From positions 38,675,187 to 38,739,186 of the forward strand of contig NC_088301.1 of assembly GCF_032854445.1 (NCBI RefSeq): a stretch of DNA of 64,000 nucleotides, written 5' to 3'. Made by a program: the position numbers and the translations under genes. The notes beneath the pieces are model-generated. The model saw nothing but the letters and a program-made list of their open reading frames with translations, did no database searches and had not been told where the DNA came from. Shown one piece after another: positions 40,301 to 52,639 of the stretch (position 1 is its first letter; the number at the start of each line of letters is the position of its first letter). This DNA comes from Liolophura sinensis (lineage: Eukaryota > Mollusca > Polyplacophora > Chitonida > Chitonidae).

Positions 40301-43300
40301 AAACTGATCAGACCCTCAAACCTCTGTTGAAAAGTAAATTTTGGTAACTTATTTCTAAATTATTTACTCAGATACCATGATAAAACTAATACAAACTCCT
40401 GTACATATCTAGTGACTAAAACTGGCACATCTTACCTGCTGGTCTACATGTAGTTTGGAGCAGGCTAACAGGAGACACGTGGCACAGGCCTGATCCACCT
40501 GGAAAATGTGATATTACACAATGTTCACAGCACAACTTGTGATCTGTTAAATGGGAAGCCTCAGGAAGGTTACCTATAGCTGATATAGACTTTTGCTTTG
40601 AAGAAACAGGTCAAGTTCACTGAATAAAATGTATCACCATATTTGGATTGTAACTGAAATAGTCAAGAATATTTCACTTATACGATGGCGGCCAGCATTA
40701 TGGTGGGGTGGAACCCGGCAGTCATTTTGGAGGAAATTTTTCCTGACGAAATTAAAAATAATTGAATATAAATATTTTCTTACGGTGCATCAATTTGAAT
40801 GGTGTAAAATAAAAGATAATGGCTTAAAAGCGTGGCAATATTAGATCTGGCTTGGGAATAGGTGCGAAATTATGGAGAAAAATAATAATCTTAACAAAAA
40901 CAATAGGGGTTTCAAGCCTGAAAAACAACTGAAAGTTCTGTTAGCCATAAATTTGTATACAGTTTTTATAGATTGTCAAATCCACCTTTCCAGTCCAAAC
41001 CCAGACACTTGTTAGCTCTCTTTAATCTTACCTTATGCAGTTTGAAGAAAGCCTTCACTTCCTCATTATCAGGACCCTGCTTGTCCATTAGAATCTGACG
41101 CAACTGGTCCACAGGTCGCATCTTGTGAACAATGCAGATACCCTGAAAATGGACACTTATGCGTAAAATACCCATGCTCAGCATGATAAATTAAAAAAAA
41201 AAAAACATTTCAGGCTTTCATGACATAAAATATAACATAAGAACGCATACCTGTGAATTCAAGAAGACAAATTTCCTTGACATTTCCACATGTTGAGTAA
41301 CAACAACCGGTGGATCGCAGCGAATTCCGCCCTCTGCGTCTTTTGTGGTTGCTGCATACCCAAATGGGGGGTAGGGTAATTCACATATAGCCCAGGTTGT
41401 CCCATCAATAGCCATTGTAGTCTGCAGATAAATCAGTGATTCAGTGAAGATGTTTATAGTAGCAGTGCTCTGGGTCAAATTTTAGAGTGAAAAGCCAGTT
41501 TCACTAAACTAAAGCAGAGAAAAAATTTTTGTGGACCAAAATGTCCGACAAGAACATTCATCATCCTGGTACTATAGCCCTATACGTCTGCCTGATGTTG
41601 CTGGAATTCATATAGTATACGACAAACAGATCACTGCTTAATTAAGTAACAGTTTAGATGTCCTTGGAACATATACTGTTGTAAATGTAAGAAATTTAAC
41701 TGGCTAGGGCACATCCACTATGATGCTCCTTCCAGCAATTTACATATCAATTATTACCTACTTGATTGGTCTTTTACAGGTTTATAGGTTGATTCCTACA
41801 TGCACCCTAGTTGATCTATGGTTAAAAACATATGTGAAATGCTTTATGAGGGATATTTGTACAATGTACTTCATCTTTGACTTATTTCATTGAAAGAGGC
41901 AATTCTCTAGCACATTTCCCTTTATTTATGACCTTGGTCAAGTTTATGGGTGAAGAAAATTGAGAACATTATCTACAGATATTTGTGATGACAGTTAACT
42001 GTTCAGACATGAGAGGCAGAGATCTACCTGTGTTTCCATGAGTTGATTCTGGAAAGGGAAGGAATCACAGCTAGTGGCCCAGATCAAATCCTCGTTCTCA
42101 GTTATGGATGATGCCAACAACAATGACCCTGAATGGAACACCAAAAAAGTATTTCAGAGCCATTTCTTTGACTTTACTGCACACAAATCTTTTTGAAGGT
42201 TTGATTCTGGTCACCAGGATATTCATGAAGAAACTGATATTATGTCTACCCAAAACTATTTTACTGCTTAGAACCTTTATCAAAAAAGAATATCACCTTA
42301 CTTCTGAACATATTTTGTTCATCCATTTTACTTTACTAAATAAGAATTAAAGTTCTATTTTAATTCTAGTTAGGACATAGGAATAAGAAAAAATAAAAAT
42401 TCCAACCACCTCTGCAACCAATGTTTTATGAAGCTTGCATCTTTAGTGACATAAACAAATCATTTTATAATCATTTTGATAATAACTGTATGCTTAAATT
42501 CCACTGATTCCTGAGTACTGCATAAAACATCAACTTTGCTTTAGTCATTGAAAAGGTTGAAGATGTCCAGTATTACAAATTAAATAAAAGTTTCTGAAAT
42601 GTATAAAGTCAAGAAATTGTTCATTTATTCAACAGTTGTTTCAAATATCATTCTAGAATATTTTGCTTATTTTGTTTACAACAGCAGTCAGTAGTCACTT
42701 ATTCAGTAGAGTTAGGTTTCAAGAACTGTGTTTGCCAAGAGAGGAATCTGGATTACCCTTGTCAAAGGCTAGGATTGAGCCTGCACCTTGTGTGCTAGCA
42801 GTTACAGAGTTGCATGCCTTAAGTCGCGTTCACACATATTGCAATTTGTGCTTTCACCTTGTTCAGCCTGATTCATCAGATGATTTATTTATTTGTTTGA
42901 TTGGTGTTTTATGCGGTACTCAAGAATATTTAACTTATACGACGGCGGCCAGCATTATTGTGAGTGGAAACCGGGCACAGCCCAGGGGAAACCCACGACC
43001 ATCCGCAGGTTGCTGAAAGACCTTCCCACGTACGGACGGAGAGGAAGCCAGCATGAGCTGGAGTTGAACTCACAGCGAGCGCATTGGTGAGAGACTCTTG
43101 GGTCATTACGCTGCGCTAGCGCGCTAACCAACTGAGCCACAATGGCCCCTTTATTGGATGAAAAACATGACAAAATATTATCTCATAATTTGTGTAGGAG
43201 GTCTCCAAAATAGCATTTGTTTTATTTTTGTTTAACAGTTCAATCTTTTCAAGTTGATTCCCAAAACTGCATGCGGCTTGAGCAGCCCAACTCCCTAAAA

Positions 43301-46300
43301 TGAAAGTAAAATATTGAGACCACACCGGCCTTTCTTATGGACCAACGCAGTGACTTTAATAGTTACAATACAGAATATAAGATTACGGAGTGGAATAATC
43401 AAGTCTACAACCTCACCTCTCCTGTGATAAGCCATGTGCACCTTTGTTGGTTTCCTAGGAGAGGCACTAGCTGAAAATCCTGGAGGCAATCGAACATGCA
43501 CTAACGCCAGAATGTTCGGGCGGCTTTTAAAGTGACCGAAAGGCGTTGTGGAAAAATACAGTCGGACACCTGAAAGAAATGAAAGGTAAACTGATTACAC
43601 ATCTATTTTTGATTCTGTTCAGCTCTCTGCAAACCTGTGAAATTAATATAAACACGTAAAGCTGATTCTAAATTCCAGAGATAAAGGAATTCATTTTTAC
43701 TTACCATCGTAGTATTCAGGTTTCAGGTTCACAGGTAGCAGGTAGAACTACAGTACTGGTTGCCAATGAGTTCTGTTATGTGTACATAACACTACTTGCT
43801 CTTTGTGCTCCTTGCACTGTCCATATACTACTGGACAAAGCTATCAACTCCACTTCAGCTTACCAAACAGATATTTACTTCCCAAGTTATCTTGTGCTAT
43901 ATTGTGTACTACTCTGTGTATCTTAAGGTGCTACCGTTGCTATTCTAATTCTCCTCATCCCTGTGCTGGCCTCTTTATCCCCCTAAACTAATTTTGCCAA
44001 AATGCTCAGAAATGTTTTGCCATTTTGACATTCTTCTAGTCACAACAAAATCCACAGCTTGCTATACGTCAAGTGGATCAATCAAAAAGCAGAATCAGCA
44101 AAATAACTCAAGAGTGACCAATATGGTCACTGTGAGTTCCACATCAAGCTCCACAATAACTAATGGTCACAGGAATCTCTGTGATGGACTGTGCAGAAGT
44201 CCGGGACCCAACACATTATAGAATAAAAAGGAAAAAATATATTTGTAACATGGCAGGAAAAAATTGCTTCCCAGAAGGTGGCGAAAAGGTTGAAGGAAAA
44301 TAATTTTGCTAAATTGACATTATGCTTGTTAAAACTGCTTGTTCTCCAGTCCATCTTATACACATTAGAGAAGCGGTCAATTAGTAACCCATGAAATAAT
44401 ACAAAAGCCTATATATGGTTGTAAACAAAGCAAGCTTCCCTTATAAACAACAACTTTCCCTTACCTGCTTTTGTAACAGCCACTAAATGAAGGTTATTTG
44501 ACTCCGATCTTGTTACTGGAGCCAAGTGTACAATGGGTTTGAAGTTGGAACGGTCTATTGTCCTGTGCCAAAACAAGATATTCGTAATCAATTTTTTTTT
44601 TTTTTTGTTCAGCATCACTTTCAATACTGCCAACCACTGACTGGATTTTTGCTTGTGACACTGAGCAAGATGGTCTGAAGTCAGTCAATAGGACACCAGG
44701 TCAAAGCCATCAGACCAGATATATCCCACCTTGCCACAGTGTACTGACAACAGATCTTATTAAAGTAGATATGCCTGCTCATTTTAAACACTTATGCCCA
44801 AAACTTACGGAAAATGATCGAAAATTTCCCCCGTCTAGAGTTGGGGGTGGCATAAAATATGAGATATTAGCAACATTCCCGCTCCCCCCCATCAACCTCC
44901 CATTAAACTTCAAGAAGGCCTTTACCTTTGTTTTTACTCATGAATTAAAGTGAATAAAGTGAACAAACCAAAACTGTCCATGCTAAACAGGCTACTTGAC
45001 ATATTACTTTTCAGGTTGGCAGGTTAAATTTGTGGGTTACACTTGCTGGTTCACAGCCCCGTAAATAAAGTTAACAAATTGGCATACAATGTTATTTCAG
45101 TGATATAGGTCTGATTGGTAAATATCAGTCATCAAGTTCTTGCACAATAGAAGCTGATTTTGCCACGTTTCATGCATGTGTCATTTTGTTACAACTGAAA
45201 CTCTCCTCCCATTTCAGAAGAATTCTATTTCCCGCCTTATCAAATCGGGTACCTTCAGTTTGACGCAGAAAACACATTTCAACAAAGTTTCCAAAACTAG
45301 ATACACCACTAGTTCTAACTTCGTTCTCGCATTGCTGTGACAGCTGTCTACAGGTAACGGACAGATTACTGATTTCAACACTGAACAATTAGATGCATTT
45401 ATTTTCACTGAAATGCCCCTTGGGATAGTCACAACTGTAGTCTCCTGCCGAATCTAGACTAGCAGACGGCGGTCCATTAATTTACATACAGCCAAGTACC
45501 CAGTGAAATGCATGTACAGTAATTTTTCGCGAGACCGCTTTGGACTTTGCTGCTAAAATATTTCAGTAAACTCCATGTGATCATGTATTTCAGTAATCAC
45601 ATAATCCATTTCCAGGAGTAGAACTAGCAACAATTGCCAAAACACCAGTTGGTCGGATTGGATTTCTCCTGAGACTGATCGGTCTTCTAAACTACGTTGA
45701 AACTTCAAAAATCATGGGATTAGCCATGATATCAATACAACTTAGCTGTTTATATCCGAATACTCAACAGGTTATAATTTGGCGCCTACTCCTCTATAAT
45801 TTCCATGTAATGAACGCTATTGTTAGGTCATCAGGTATTTATTTACTTTAGACACATATTTGTTGTTCGGTGATGTTTTGAAAGACCTGCAAGCTTATCA
45901 ATGTAGGCCTGTTTGTTACCGGTTCAGCGTCTAACCTCAATCCGCCTGTTTTGGCATGACATTCTCTTGCAGACCATACGTGAAACCTGCATTCTGATTG
46001 AAGATATGTAGACATAGAAGCTTTTTTGCATGACTCACTGGGCACATAATACATGAGATGTGCATTCTGGCAGTAGCTGTGGAGCAATTCTACTAGAGCT
46101 GTTGCATGTTCAGTAAAGTTTTTAGCCTGCAAATCCACAACCAAACTCATAAGAACCTAACCTTGGCATATATCAGACGATCCTACTCCCTTAAGAATTT
46201 GACCCAAATCAGAAGGAGTATCCAACATGAAGGTTATTTTGGCCTATTTCAGTGTACACAATGTTGTAATTATTAAATTCACCTCTCTGCGCTGTTTATT

Positions 46301-49300
46301 GTGAATTACACCGTAGATCAAGAACAGATTGATCACAATTTCCACTATTTCAAGACTCCAACTCCCTGGATCCAGAAAACTCACCTTGCCACCTGGGAAG
46401 CATGCTGCACAATAGATTCTAAGGGTATGGCAGTCACTTGGCACATCCCTGTTCCATCAGCTCCCAAATCGTAGACCTAAAATGCAAAACAACAACATTT
46501 ATCTTTCAGTTTGGTTAGTGCAAACTTTATCATTGTGAAAGAACAGGAATTAGAAGGGATCAAACTCAGAAGTAAAGAAGTGTTTTCAAACAGTTGCAAA
46601 CACTAGATGCGCTTACATATGTAGTGATTAAACAGTGTGAGTATATGTCAACCAGCGTAAAGTTGAGGGGAAAAACTTAAGGGGAGGCAATGCAGCAGTT
46701 CAAATTTTAAGTTATCCAGAGTTATTCTTGTAATACTCGCCTTTATGGTGCATTTTTCTGAACGCGTATATACAATGTTCCGAGAATTGTCTACTGCTAT
46801 TTGCACAAGAGGGTCTGAAAGAAAATAGCATAGCATACAATGGTGTGTAATACCATATTGATTTACTAAAGCAAGTATTCACTGCCAAAAAAAAAAAAAA
46901 AAATTCTTTGCTTTAGGAATAAAAATCTACGGTCATTATCATACGTTTAAGAGACTTACAAGTGTTTCAAAATTAAGCAAAAAATGTGCTAATACAAACC
47001 TTCCTCGCTGATGGAAAAATTTAAGAATGACGGCATGAAATAGGACAACAATCCGGTTGAATGGTTGATTAGTCTGCACTTACGGCTGAACCAGCCATCA
47101 TCAGCCTGTAAAAATAACCAGGGCTCTTGATGTTACAAAACAAGAAAGAAAACAAAAGATCCCAGAACAAAATCTTTTATTCTTCAATGATGAAAATATT
47201 TACTGAAGTTTTTACAGTCATTGCAAATGTGAAAACCAGACCTTTACCATCAAATTTAAGATCAGGCACAAGGCTGAAGTTCAAACCAAGGTTGAGACAC
47301 CTTCGTGTATTTCATAACAAGTTCATAATCAGGTTAACCTTATATCTTCATAAAAGCTGCTGAACGCCTCATACAAAATGAATCGGATTTCTGTCTGGAA
47401 TAATACCAAAGATTAACTGTGAACACACTTACGAACAACTATAACCTTAAAGACTTCTGGACATTAATAACAGCCGATGTACCTGATAAGCCAGTTCGTA
47501 GAGGCAACCATCTTTACCGGCCAGGAATATTCTGCCACTGTCCATACTGGTAATGGACAGCATGTGTTTGTCAGTGGGCACGGAGAAGAGCGGGTCTGGC
47601 AGCAGGTGCATTTCCCTGTCATGCAAATCACCGGGACTTCCTAGTCAACAATACCATCTTACTTTGAACTCAAGCCTTCTCAATAAACCTCAGATAAGTT
47701 TTACTGACGTAAACAACACAACACTTGGCACTGATTTTTTGAGGTAGAGTTTAAATTGCTTAAGATTTCTCAACAAGGGTCTTCCCCCAGACAACCCAGT
47801 TTAAGAGATATGTTTTGTCTGAAAAAATCAGTTAATATTCTAAAACTTCTTGGGGCCTCGATAGCCAAGTGCTTAGCATGCCAGTGTGGCACAATGACTC
47901 TGAAGCCCATCAACAGTCTGGCTGATGTGAGTTCAAGCAGCTTGGGGATGGTTGTGTGTTTCCCAACTTTCTACTATGTACCACCATAATGGTACACAAT
48001 CGTACAGGTGAAATATTCTTGAATATGGCATAAAACACGATTGAAATAAATAAATAAAATTTCTGTCTCAAGTAAAAGAGCTGACCATCAAAATACAAAA
48101 AATTAAAAAAAGACTGACTGTAAACTTACCATCCTGTGGTATTCTGAAACTAACACCCAATAATACGATATCGACTGCAGTTGCCACACACAAAAGATAC
48201 TGAATGTGGGGCTGAAATATGCCTAAAAAAGAAAACATCCACCAACATAAACAATTTACTCCTCTACAAACAACATTTAGCTAAGTATCTGAAAACTCTC
48301 ACGACTAAAATATGAAATAAGAAAAGTTACAATCAAGATTATGGGTACTAATGTGACCAACCCTGATTTTGATGTTCACACATCAATATCATTCATGTAT
48401 ACTAAAGTATATGCAGAGGGTAACATACAGAATGTGAAATGTTCAATACATCAAAAGATATGCACCGACCACAAAAGTCTAACATATTCAATTTAACATG
48501 TGAGTTCCATGGTTCTCAAATTAGTAAATTACAACAAACCTGACCCACATCCAATCATACTTAAGGAAGTCAATAAATATGCAAATCTTCTGTACGAATC
48601 CACCTGTATTAACTCTAATCTGAGGTTAAACTAAAGGGCCCTGCACGGAAATTTTTGTAAAAATCAGACATTTAGAGCAGTTATTGCACAGAAACCAATG
48701 GCCAGTGAGAAGGGATTGGTTACTGAGTTGGGTATGTGGGCATAACCACAAGCAATATGGTATTGTCTCACGACTACAATGTCAAAGGAGTTTTTAACAT
48801 TAAGTGTAGAAGTATTTAATATGAATCAACATGAAACACAATACGTGTTTACACACATTGTAAGTATCTGCTGTCTCAAGTAGGTAAAAGAAGTTGTAAT
48901 GTACTTTCCCGTACCTGGTTTTGGGTGTGCCAGGGATGCTGTCAAAACAGTCTCAGTCAGGCCATCAAAATAAGCCAAATCTCTCCTGAAATCATACACA
49001 TTATGTTCATTCACTAGGGGATTATCAAATATATTCAGCCAGCAAAATAATAAGCATTAAGCACCAGAATTGCACCTGACTAGTTAATTATGTATGTAAA
49101 AGGATATTACAAAATGTCGAAGATATACACACACTACATGTAAATAGTGAATTCTTCTAGAAAGTTTTCTTTGTATGCCAGTTAAAAACACTTTTCTTAA
49201 TCTTCTCATTGTAACATGACATCACATAAATAATGTCATAGCTTCACATGGATTTGGACAAATCATAAATTTCAAACACTTACCCATCTTCAAATCGCCA

Positions 49301-51145
49301 GACAAATATATCACTGTCAATTGTCAACCAAACTCGTTCGATTTCTGGAAAGAATCCGGTTGTGCACCTGCACTGCATGCCTTCAGATAATCAAGGTTTG
49401 CTAACACTTCTTTCTATATTTTCACACTAGATACTAGATCTACACAAGATGACTTTTCTATTAATGAATAAAACTGATTGGTTTGTTTGTTTGCTGTAAA
49501 GTTGCATTCAACCTCATGTCAGTCAAATCAATGCACTGGTCTGACAAACCCACTGAGAGCAAGTCTATAGAACTGCCAACACTGGAAGTCAAGACACTGA
49601 AGATATCAAACAGGACGTGGACATCAACGTAGTCATAATACAAATGACACTGGCTTGACCAGTAGTTTGAGTATCTCATTATACAAAAAAAAGAGACAAA
49701 TACACTTGCTTTTGTGGAATGTAAGTCTTACAACAGACAAATATGCCAATACTAACAGCAAGAAACAATATAATGCTATAAATCAGACTTTCCTCAAACT
49801 GAAAACATAAATTTATACCCAATTTGAAATCAGAGCGTCTCATTTCCAACTTCTCTTATTTTCCCTATCTCTCCCATGCTAATTTTGTCAGAACAGATGA
49901 GTGTAGAAAGAGGCGTATTATTGACACAGCAATAAAAGCCATATGGTTCTATTCCTCAACTAAAAAAAAAGGATACGTCCAAACTGCTCCACTAGTTCAG
50001 GAGGGAGTGGCACACGTTTCACATCACTCAGTTCACGCAAGGTATCCATACTTACACGTGCATCTATCAAACTGGGATAGTCAAAATCCTGAAGGCCACT
50101 CACATTTGGCTGGTCTGAAAACAGGAGCAACATGTCAAGACAGTTTGAATAGGGCTCATGTCTGGAACTAAAAGTAGACTATTTACGGTATACTGCAAGG
50201 ACTAAATGTAACTGCTTTAAAAACATTTAATATTAAAAACCTCATCTCTTCCAACAAAATAATTAACTAGTATTTGACCTAAACTTTCATTCATAACACA
50301 GTCACTCAGTTTGCCTGATGCTGAGACTTCCACTGATCGTACTTTTGAGGTTTGTTTAGAAGGTAAAAATAGATAATGTCCTGTCGAAACCATGTAAGTT
50401 TCAACATCAAAAATAATATTTTATGACCATTATTTACCTCTAAAAATTCACAATTTTGGATGAATTAGTTTATCCAATACAGTAATCTTTTTTCTACACA
50501 TGACAGGACAGAATATATAAGCAAAACTTTGTCACATTGGTGCTTTACTTTGACAAGCAACCTATTAACTTTGTGAAAAATTGTTTGATACACATTTTAT
50601 TTATTTATATATATTTGATTGGCATTTTACACTGTACTCAAGAACATTTCACTTATACAACAGTGGTCAGCATTATGGTGTGACGAGACCGGGCAGAGCC
50701 TATGGGAAACCCATGACTGTCTTCAGCTTGCTGTCAGACCATTCCAAGTATGACTGCAGACAAAGCTAGCATTGGTGAGAGGCTCGTGAGGCCCCAACAC
50801 CCAAAACCTTATAAAGACTTTAACCCTCAGAACAAGCTCAATCTATATGTCATATTCGTGGAATACAAGTGACCTCTAACTAACAAATGGCCCCACAATC
50901 ACTGTCAAATGCTTAATACAGTGGTCGCATCACAATTAAGAATGGAAACATGTGTAAATGGTAATGGTACCACTAAATCAGAGCAGGTTGATTGGCTTAC
51001 TATGTGCAGGAACTCTGAGAAGATCAGCCAAGTCGAGGTACATTCTATCTTCCTGAAGGGCTCGATCAATCAACTGCCCGGCTGATTCCATCATGTCCTG
51101 ACTGCTGGGCAGTGAGAAGACTATGCTGGGCATCCCAGAGGCCAT
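21949..51145 (-). CDS. NUP155: Nucleoporin NUP155, complete gene, 36 coding exons
   Basis: This is a large scaffold nucleoporin of the nuclear-pore inner ring (Nup155/Nup157/Nup170 family), which binds the membrane and other inner-ring Nups. I chained 36 minus-strand exons with consistent phases into 1373 codons plus TAG (21949-21951), close to the roughly 1390 residues I recall for the vertebrate protein. The start ATG is at 51143-51145. Family-diagnostic stretches are visible throughout: [96 protein letters not shown] and [13 protein letters not shown]. Every intron is GT-AG except intron 8, which appears to be GC-AG. A possible 5'UTR acceptor lies at 51168-51169, so a separate leader exon upstream is likely. 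The gene is convergent with ZP gene C and divergent from RPS21. No frameshift or internal stop was found. Confidence 0.97.
23941..25047. mobile_element. Inverted-repeat element, about 1.1 kb
   Basis: The left end GGGCCGATTTCACAAAGCC...GACTTAAAAC and the reverse complement of the right end GGCCGATTCCACAAGACAG...GACTTAAGTC match over about 60 bp with gaps. The interior has no coding potential that I can see. I found no clear target duplication. It is interpreted as a non-autonomous DNA element (or one half of a larger one) in NUP155 intron 34. Confidence 0.5.
25050..25645. repeat. Minisatellite, about 28-bp units
   Basis: Some twenty imperfect units are built on AGATTAGCATAAGTAC and AGGAGGTGACAA. 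In the first half they alternate with TTTTACATACAAACGGGAG variants, giving a higher-order period near 60 bp. The second half has only the short unit. The array starts within a few bases of the right end of the 23941-25047 element. Confidence 0.85.
28500..28645 (-). mobile_element. SINE-like fragment
   Basis: TTGATTGGTGTTCAATTCTC, CTCAACAATTTTTCCC, CATCGACCTTCACCAAGCACC and GCTGGATTTGAAC align with the copy at 15528-15720. It lies in NUP155 intron 32. Confidence 0.55.
34770..34985 (-). mobile_element. SINE, first family, diverged near-complete copy
   Basis: GTTTTATGCAGTACTC, GAATATTTCACTTTTATGGC, GCCAGCATTATGGTGGGAGG, GGCGGACCTTCCAACATAC and GGGAGGCTCCTGGGTCATTG occur in the order expected of a reverse copy. 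It sits in NUP155 intron 21. Confidence 0.85.
38392..51145 (-). CDS. NUP155: NUP155 exons 1-17: N-terminal beta-propeller and linker
   Basis: Exons in gene order: 51001-51145, 49977-50114, 49284-49380, 48915-48985, 48130-48222, 47483-47640, 47000-47105, 46741-46814, 46385-46476, 44465-44562, 43417-43569, 42028-42128, 41251-41421, 41032-41142, 40436-40498, 39113-39224 and 38392-38487. They encode residues 1 to about 626. The Nup133/Nup155-like N-terminal beta-propeller (exons 2 to 13, to about residue 499) is followed by the first helices (MRPVDQLR block). A Pro/Ser/Gly-rich linker in exon 17 corresponds to the low-complexity linker of vertebrate NUP155. Exon 7 must read through an internal GTAAGT (at its codon for Arg-Lys) to keep the conserved [16 protein letters not shown] segment. 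Exon 8 ends at AAG|GCGAGT because only that junction keeps the frame into [11 protein letters not shown] of exon 9. Confidence 0.93.
39290..39400 (-). mobile_element. SINE fragment, third family
   Basis: GGGTGGGTAGGGGAAACCAG, GACCAAAGACCTTGGGCAAG and GAACTTTCTGACATAC match the reverse of the 11020-11370 family, as does 14050-14285. It lies in NUP155 intron 15. Confidence 0.5.
40222..40315 (-). mobile_element. SINE fragment, first family
   Basis: ATTTATTTATTT, then TGCTCAAGAATATTTCAC, TTATACGATGGAGGCTAGC and ATTATGGAGGGAGGAAA, which is the 3' end of the first SINE family in reverse. Confidence 0.75.
40660..40722 (-). mobile_element. SINE fragment, first family
   Basis: GTCAAGAATATTTCACTTAT, ACGATGGCGGCCAGCATTAT and GGTGGGGTGGAACCCGGCAG. 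A short 3' piece less than 350 bases from the previous fragment. Confidence 0.75.
42882..43149 (-). mobile_element. SINE, first family, full-length copy
   Basis: Nearly identical to 18635-18891, including the head (GGGGCCATTGTGGCTCAGTT on the minus strand), the B-box GAGTTCAACTCC, the body and the tail TATAAGTTAAATATTCTTGA. It lies in NUP155 intron 11. No clean target duplication was seen. Confidence 0.9.
47852..48059 (+). mobile_element. SINE, first family, diverged plus-strand copy
   Basis: GGGGCCTCGATAGCCAAGTG head, GAGTTCAAGCAGC near the B box, CCACCATAATGGTACAC, GGTGAAATATTCTTGAATAT and an ATAAATAAATAAAA tail. It lies in NUP155 intron 5. Confidence 0.75.
50600..50795 (-). mobile_element. 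SINE, first family, diverged copy
   Basis: TTTGATTGGCATTTTACACT, GAACATTTCACTTATACAAC, GTCAGCATTATGGTGTGACG and GGGCAGAGCCTATGGGAAAC, ending in CGTGAGGCCCC. It lies in NUP155 intron 1. Confidence 0.85.
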
Positions 51146-51382
51146 GATGGGTATGTATCAAAATTGTCTGTATCAGAAAATAACAATGATGTTCATTAAT
51201 GCTGAATATTCAAATATAAAAAAATCAATAAAGCGATCATCGCCTTTAGATCACCATATTGATAAAGAATAATCAACTATTGGATTTGAACATGTATTGC
51301 AAAATTATCAGTCAATAAGTTGACCACATCATGACAGTTGACCCTAAATGTTGATTGGCCGCCTGTTTAAATTATACACAAG

Positions 51383-51430
51383 CAGACTCATATGATGGCG
51401 GCCAGCATTATGGTGGGGGCAAACTGGAAA
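51383..51430 (-). mobile_element. Short SINE remnant
   Basis: Contains ATATGATGGCGGCCAGCATT and ATGGTGGGGGCAAACTGG, from the core of the first SINE family. Confidence 0.55.
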
Positions 51431-51864
51431 ACAATGATGTTATGCATTACAGGAAAATATTTAAATAATCCTCCATTTGACTTCCATACCTGTTGAACTA
51501 GGGAACCCTTCCCTTAGAAAGTATACTGTAAAAATGTAGTGTAAAAGGACACTTGTTCCTGGATTTGTGCAGAAAACATATTGCATAATCGAATTAGAAA
51601 AATCAATCGAAGGACCATGCATATTTCACCAAAAATAGAGCAATCTCTATTACATTTAAAACTGTAAAATAAAGACAATCATCGGTAAGAATGTATGACC
51701 CCTAGAATAGTTTGCCATCTTTGATTCTAACATACTCTTGTCCATATTTCTAAACCAAGGGGCAGAGAAGACAAGATGGGGTAAGACAGCTCTTCTAAAG
51801 GTACAATTTCATTCTATTTTAACATATACTATTACTGTAAAAAAAAGCATGTCACATGAAATTC

Positions 51865-52475
51865 TAGTCCATCTGGATGGACTCAGTGTGATATTTTAAA
51901 ATTCTGACATTCATTGTAACACCAAGACAATCAACGCCTCTCAAACACATGGCACAGATTTCTTCACCTCCCCACTTACAGCACTCTGACTCACCTCCTC
52001 TGCTCATTTATATGTAATTTTATGGTGGAATCTCTTTATACTATTGTCTTAATTTACTATCCCTTGGCTATGAAACAAGTTATCTCCCTGTGTGGTGGTC
52101 ACATTGACTGCTAGAGCTTTGGCGGTACTAAGTGCCTCGCCGTCCACAGTCACTTTGGAAGTGTCACATGATCTACTTCTGGGTCTGAAATGCAACCGAG
52201 TTTTGGTATCGAAATCCTCAAGAAATCTATTATATTTTGATTGCCGTCTCCAAAACAACTTCAGCTTTCTTACGTCAATCCAAAAGGCATAAAAAAACTT
52301 GTATTTTTAATGCAGGTAAGTTTGGGAGCCGTGAGTGCAGACCTCATTGAGATTGGCTCCATCGAGTTGGAGTGTGCAAATATGCGGCTATTTGCTTGAG
52401 AGTCGGCGATGGACTCAGTGTTAAGATAAATGTCAGAATTTTAAAATAGCACACTGAGTCCATCTAGATGGACTA
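51865..52475. mobile_element. Non-autonomous TIR transposon, 611 bp, 9-bp target duplication
   Basis: The element begins TAGTCCATCTGGATGGACTC and ends with the inverted GAGTCCATCTAGATGGACTA. The inverted ends extend for about 90 bp, including the shared ATTTTAAAATTCTGACAT stretch, with a few mismatches. Both sides carry the perfect 9-bp direct repeat ATGAAATTC (51856-51864 and 52476-52484). The interior lacks a transposase frame. Long inverted ends with a 9-bp duplication are typical of Mutator-like (MULE) derivatives. hAT (8 bp) or Merlin (8-9 bp) are alternatives. It sits between the divergent NUP155 and RPS21 genes, about 720 bp upstream of the NUP155 start codon. Confidence 0.88.
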
Positions 52476-52617
52476 ATGAAATTCCATATCTTTATGTATG
52501 GGTAAAGGCTCCCGACTTTCAATTTGGGATTGGCCCAAAGTGCCATAAGCGTTCATTTTGATTTTGGACAATGCACGGTAAGACTCTGTAATGCCTGCTG
52601 CTGTTGTTGGCAACTAG

Positions 52618-52632
52618 CCCCCCCCCCCCCCC
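52618..52632. repeat. Poly-C run of 15
   Basis: A C15 tract followed by ACCCCCACCCAACCC, in the NUP155/RPS21 intergenic region. Confidence 0.9.
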
Positions 52633-52639
52633 ACCCCCA

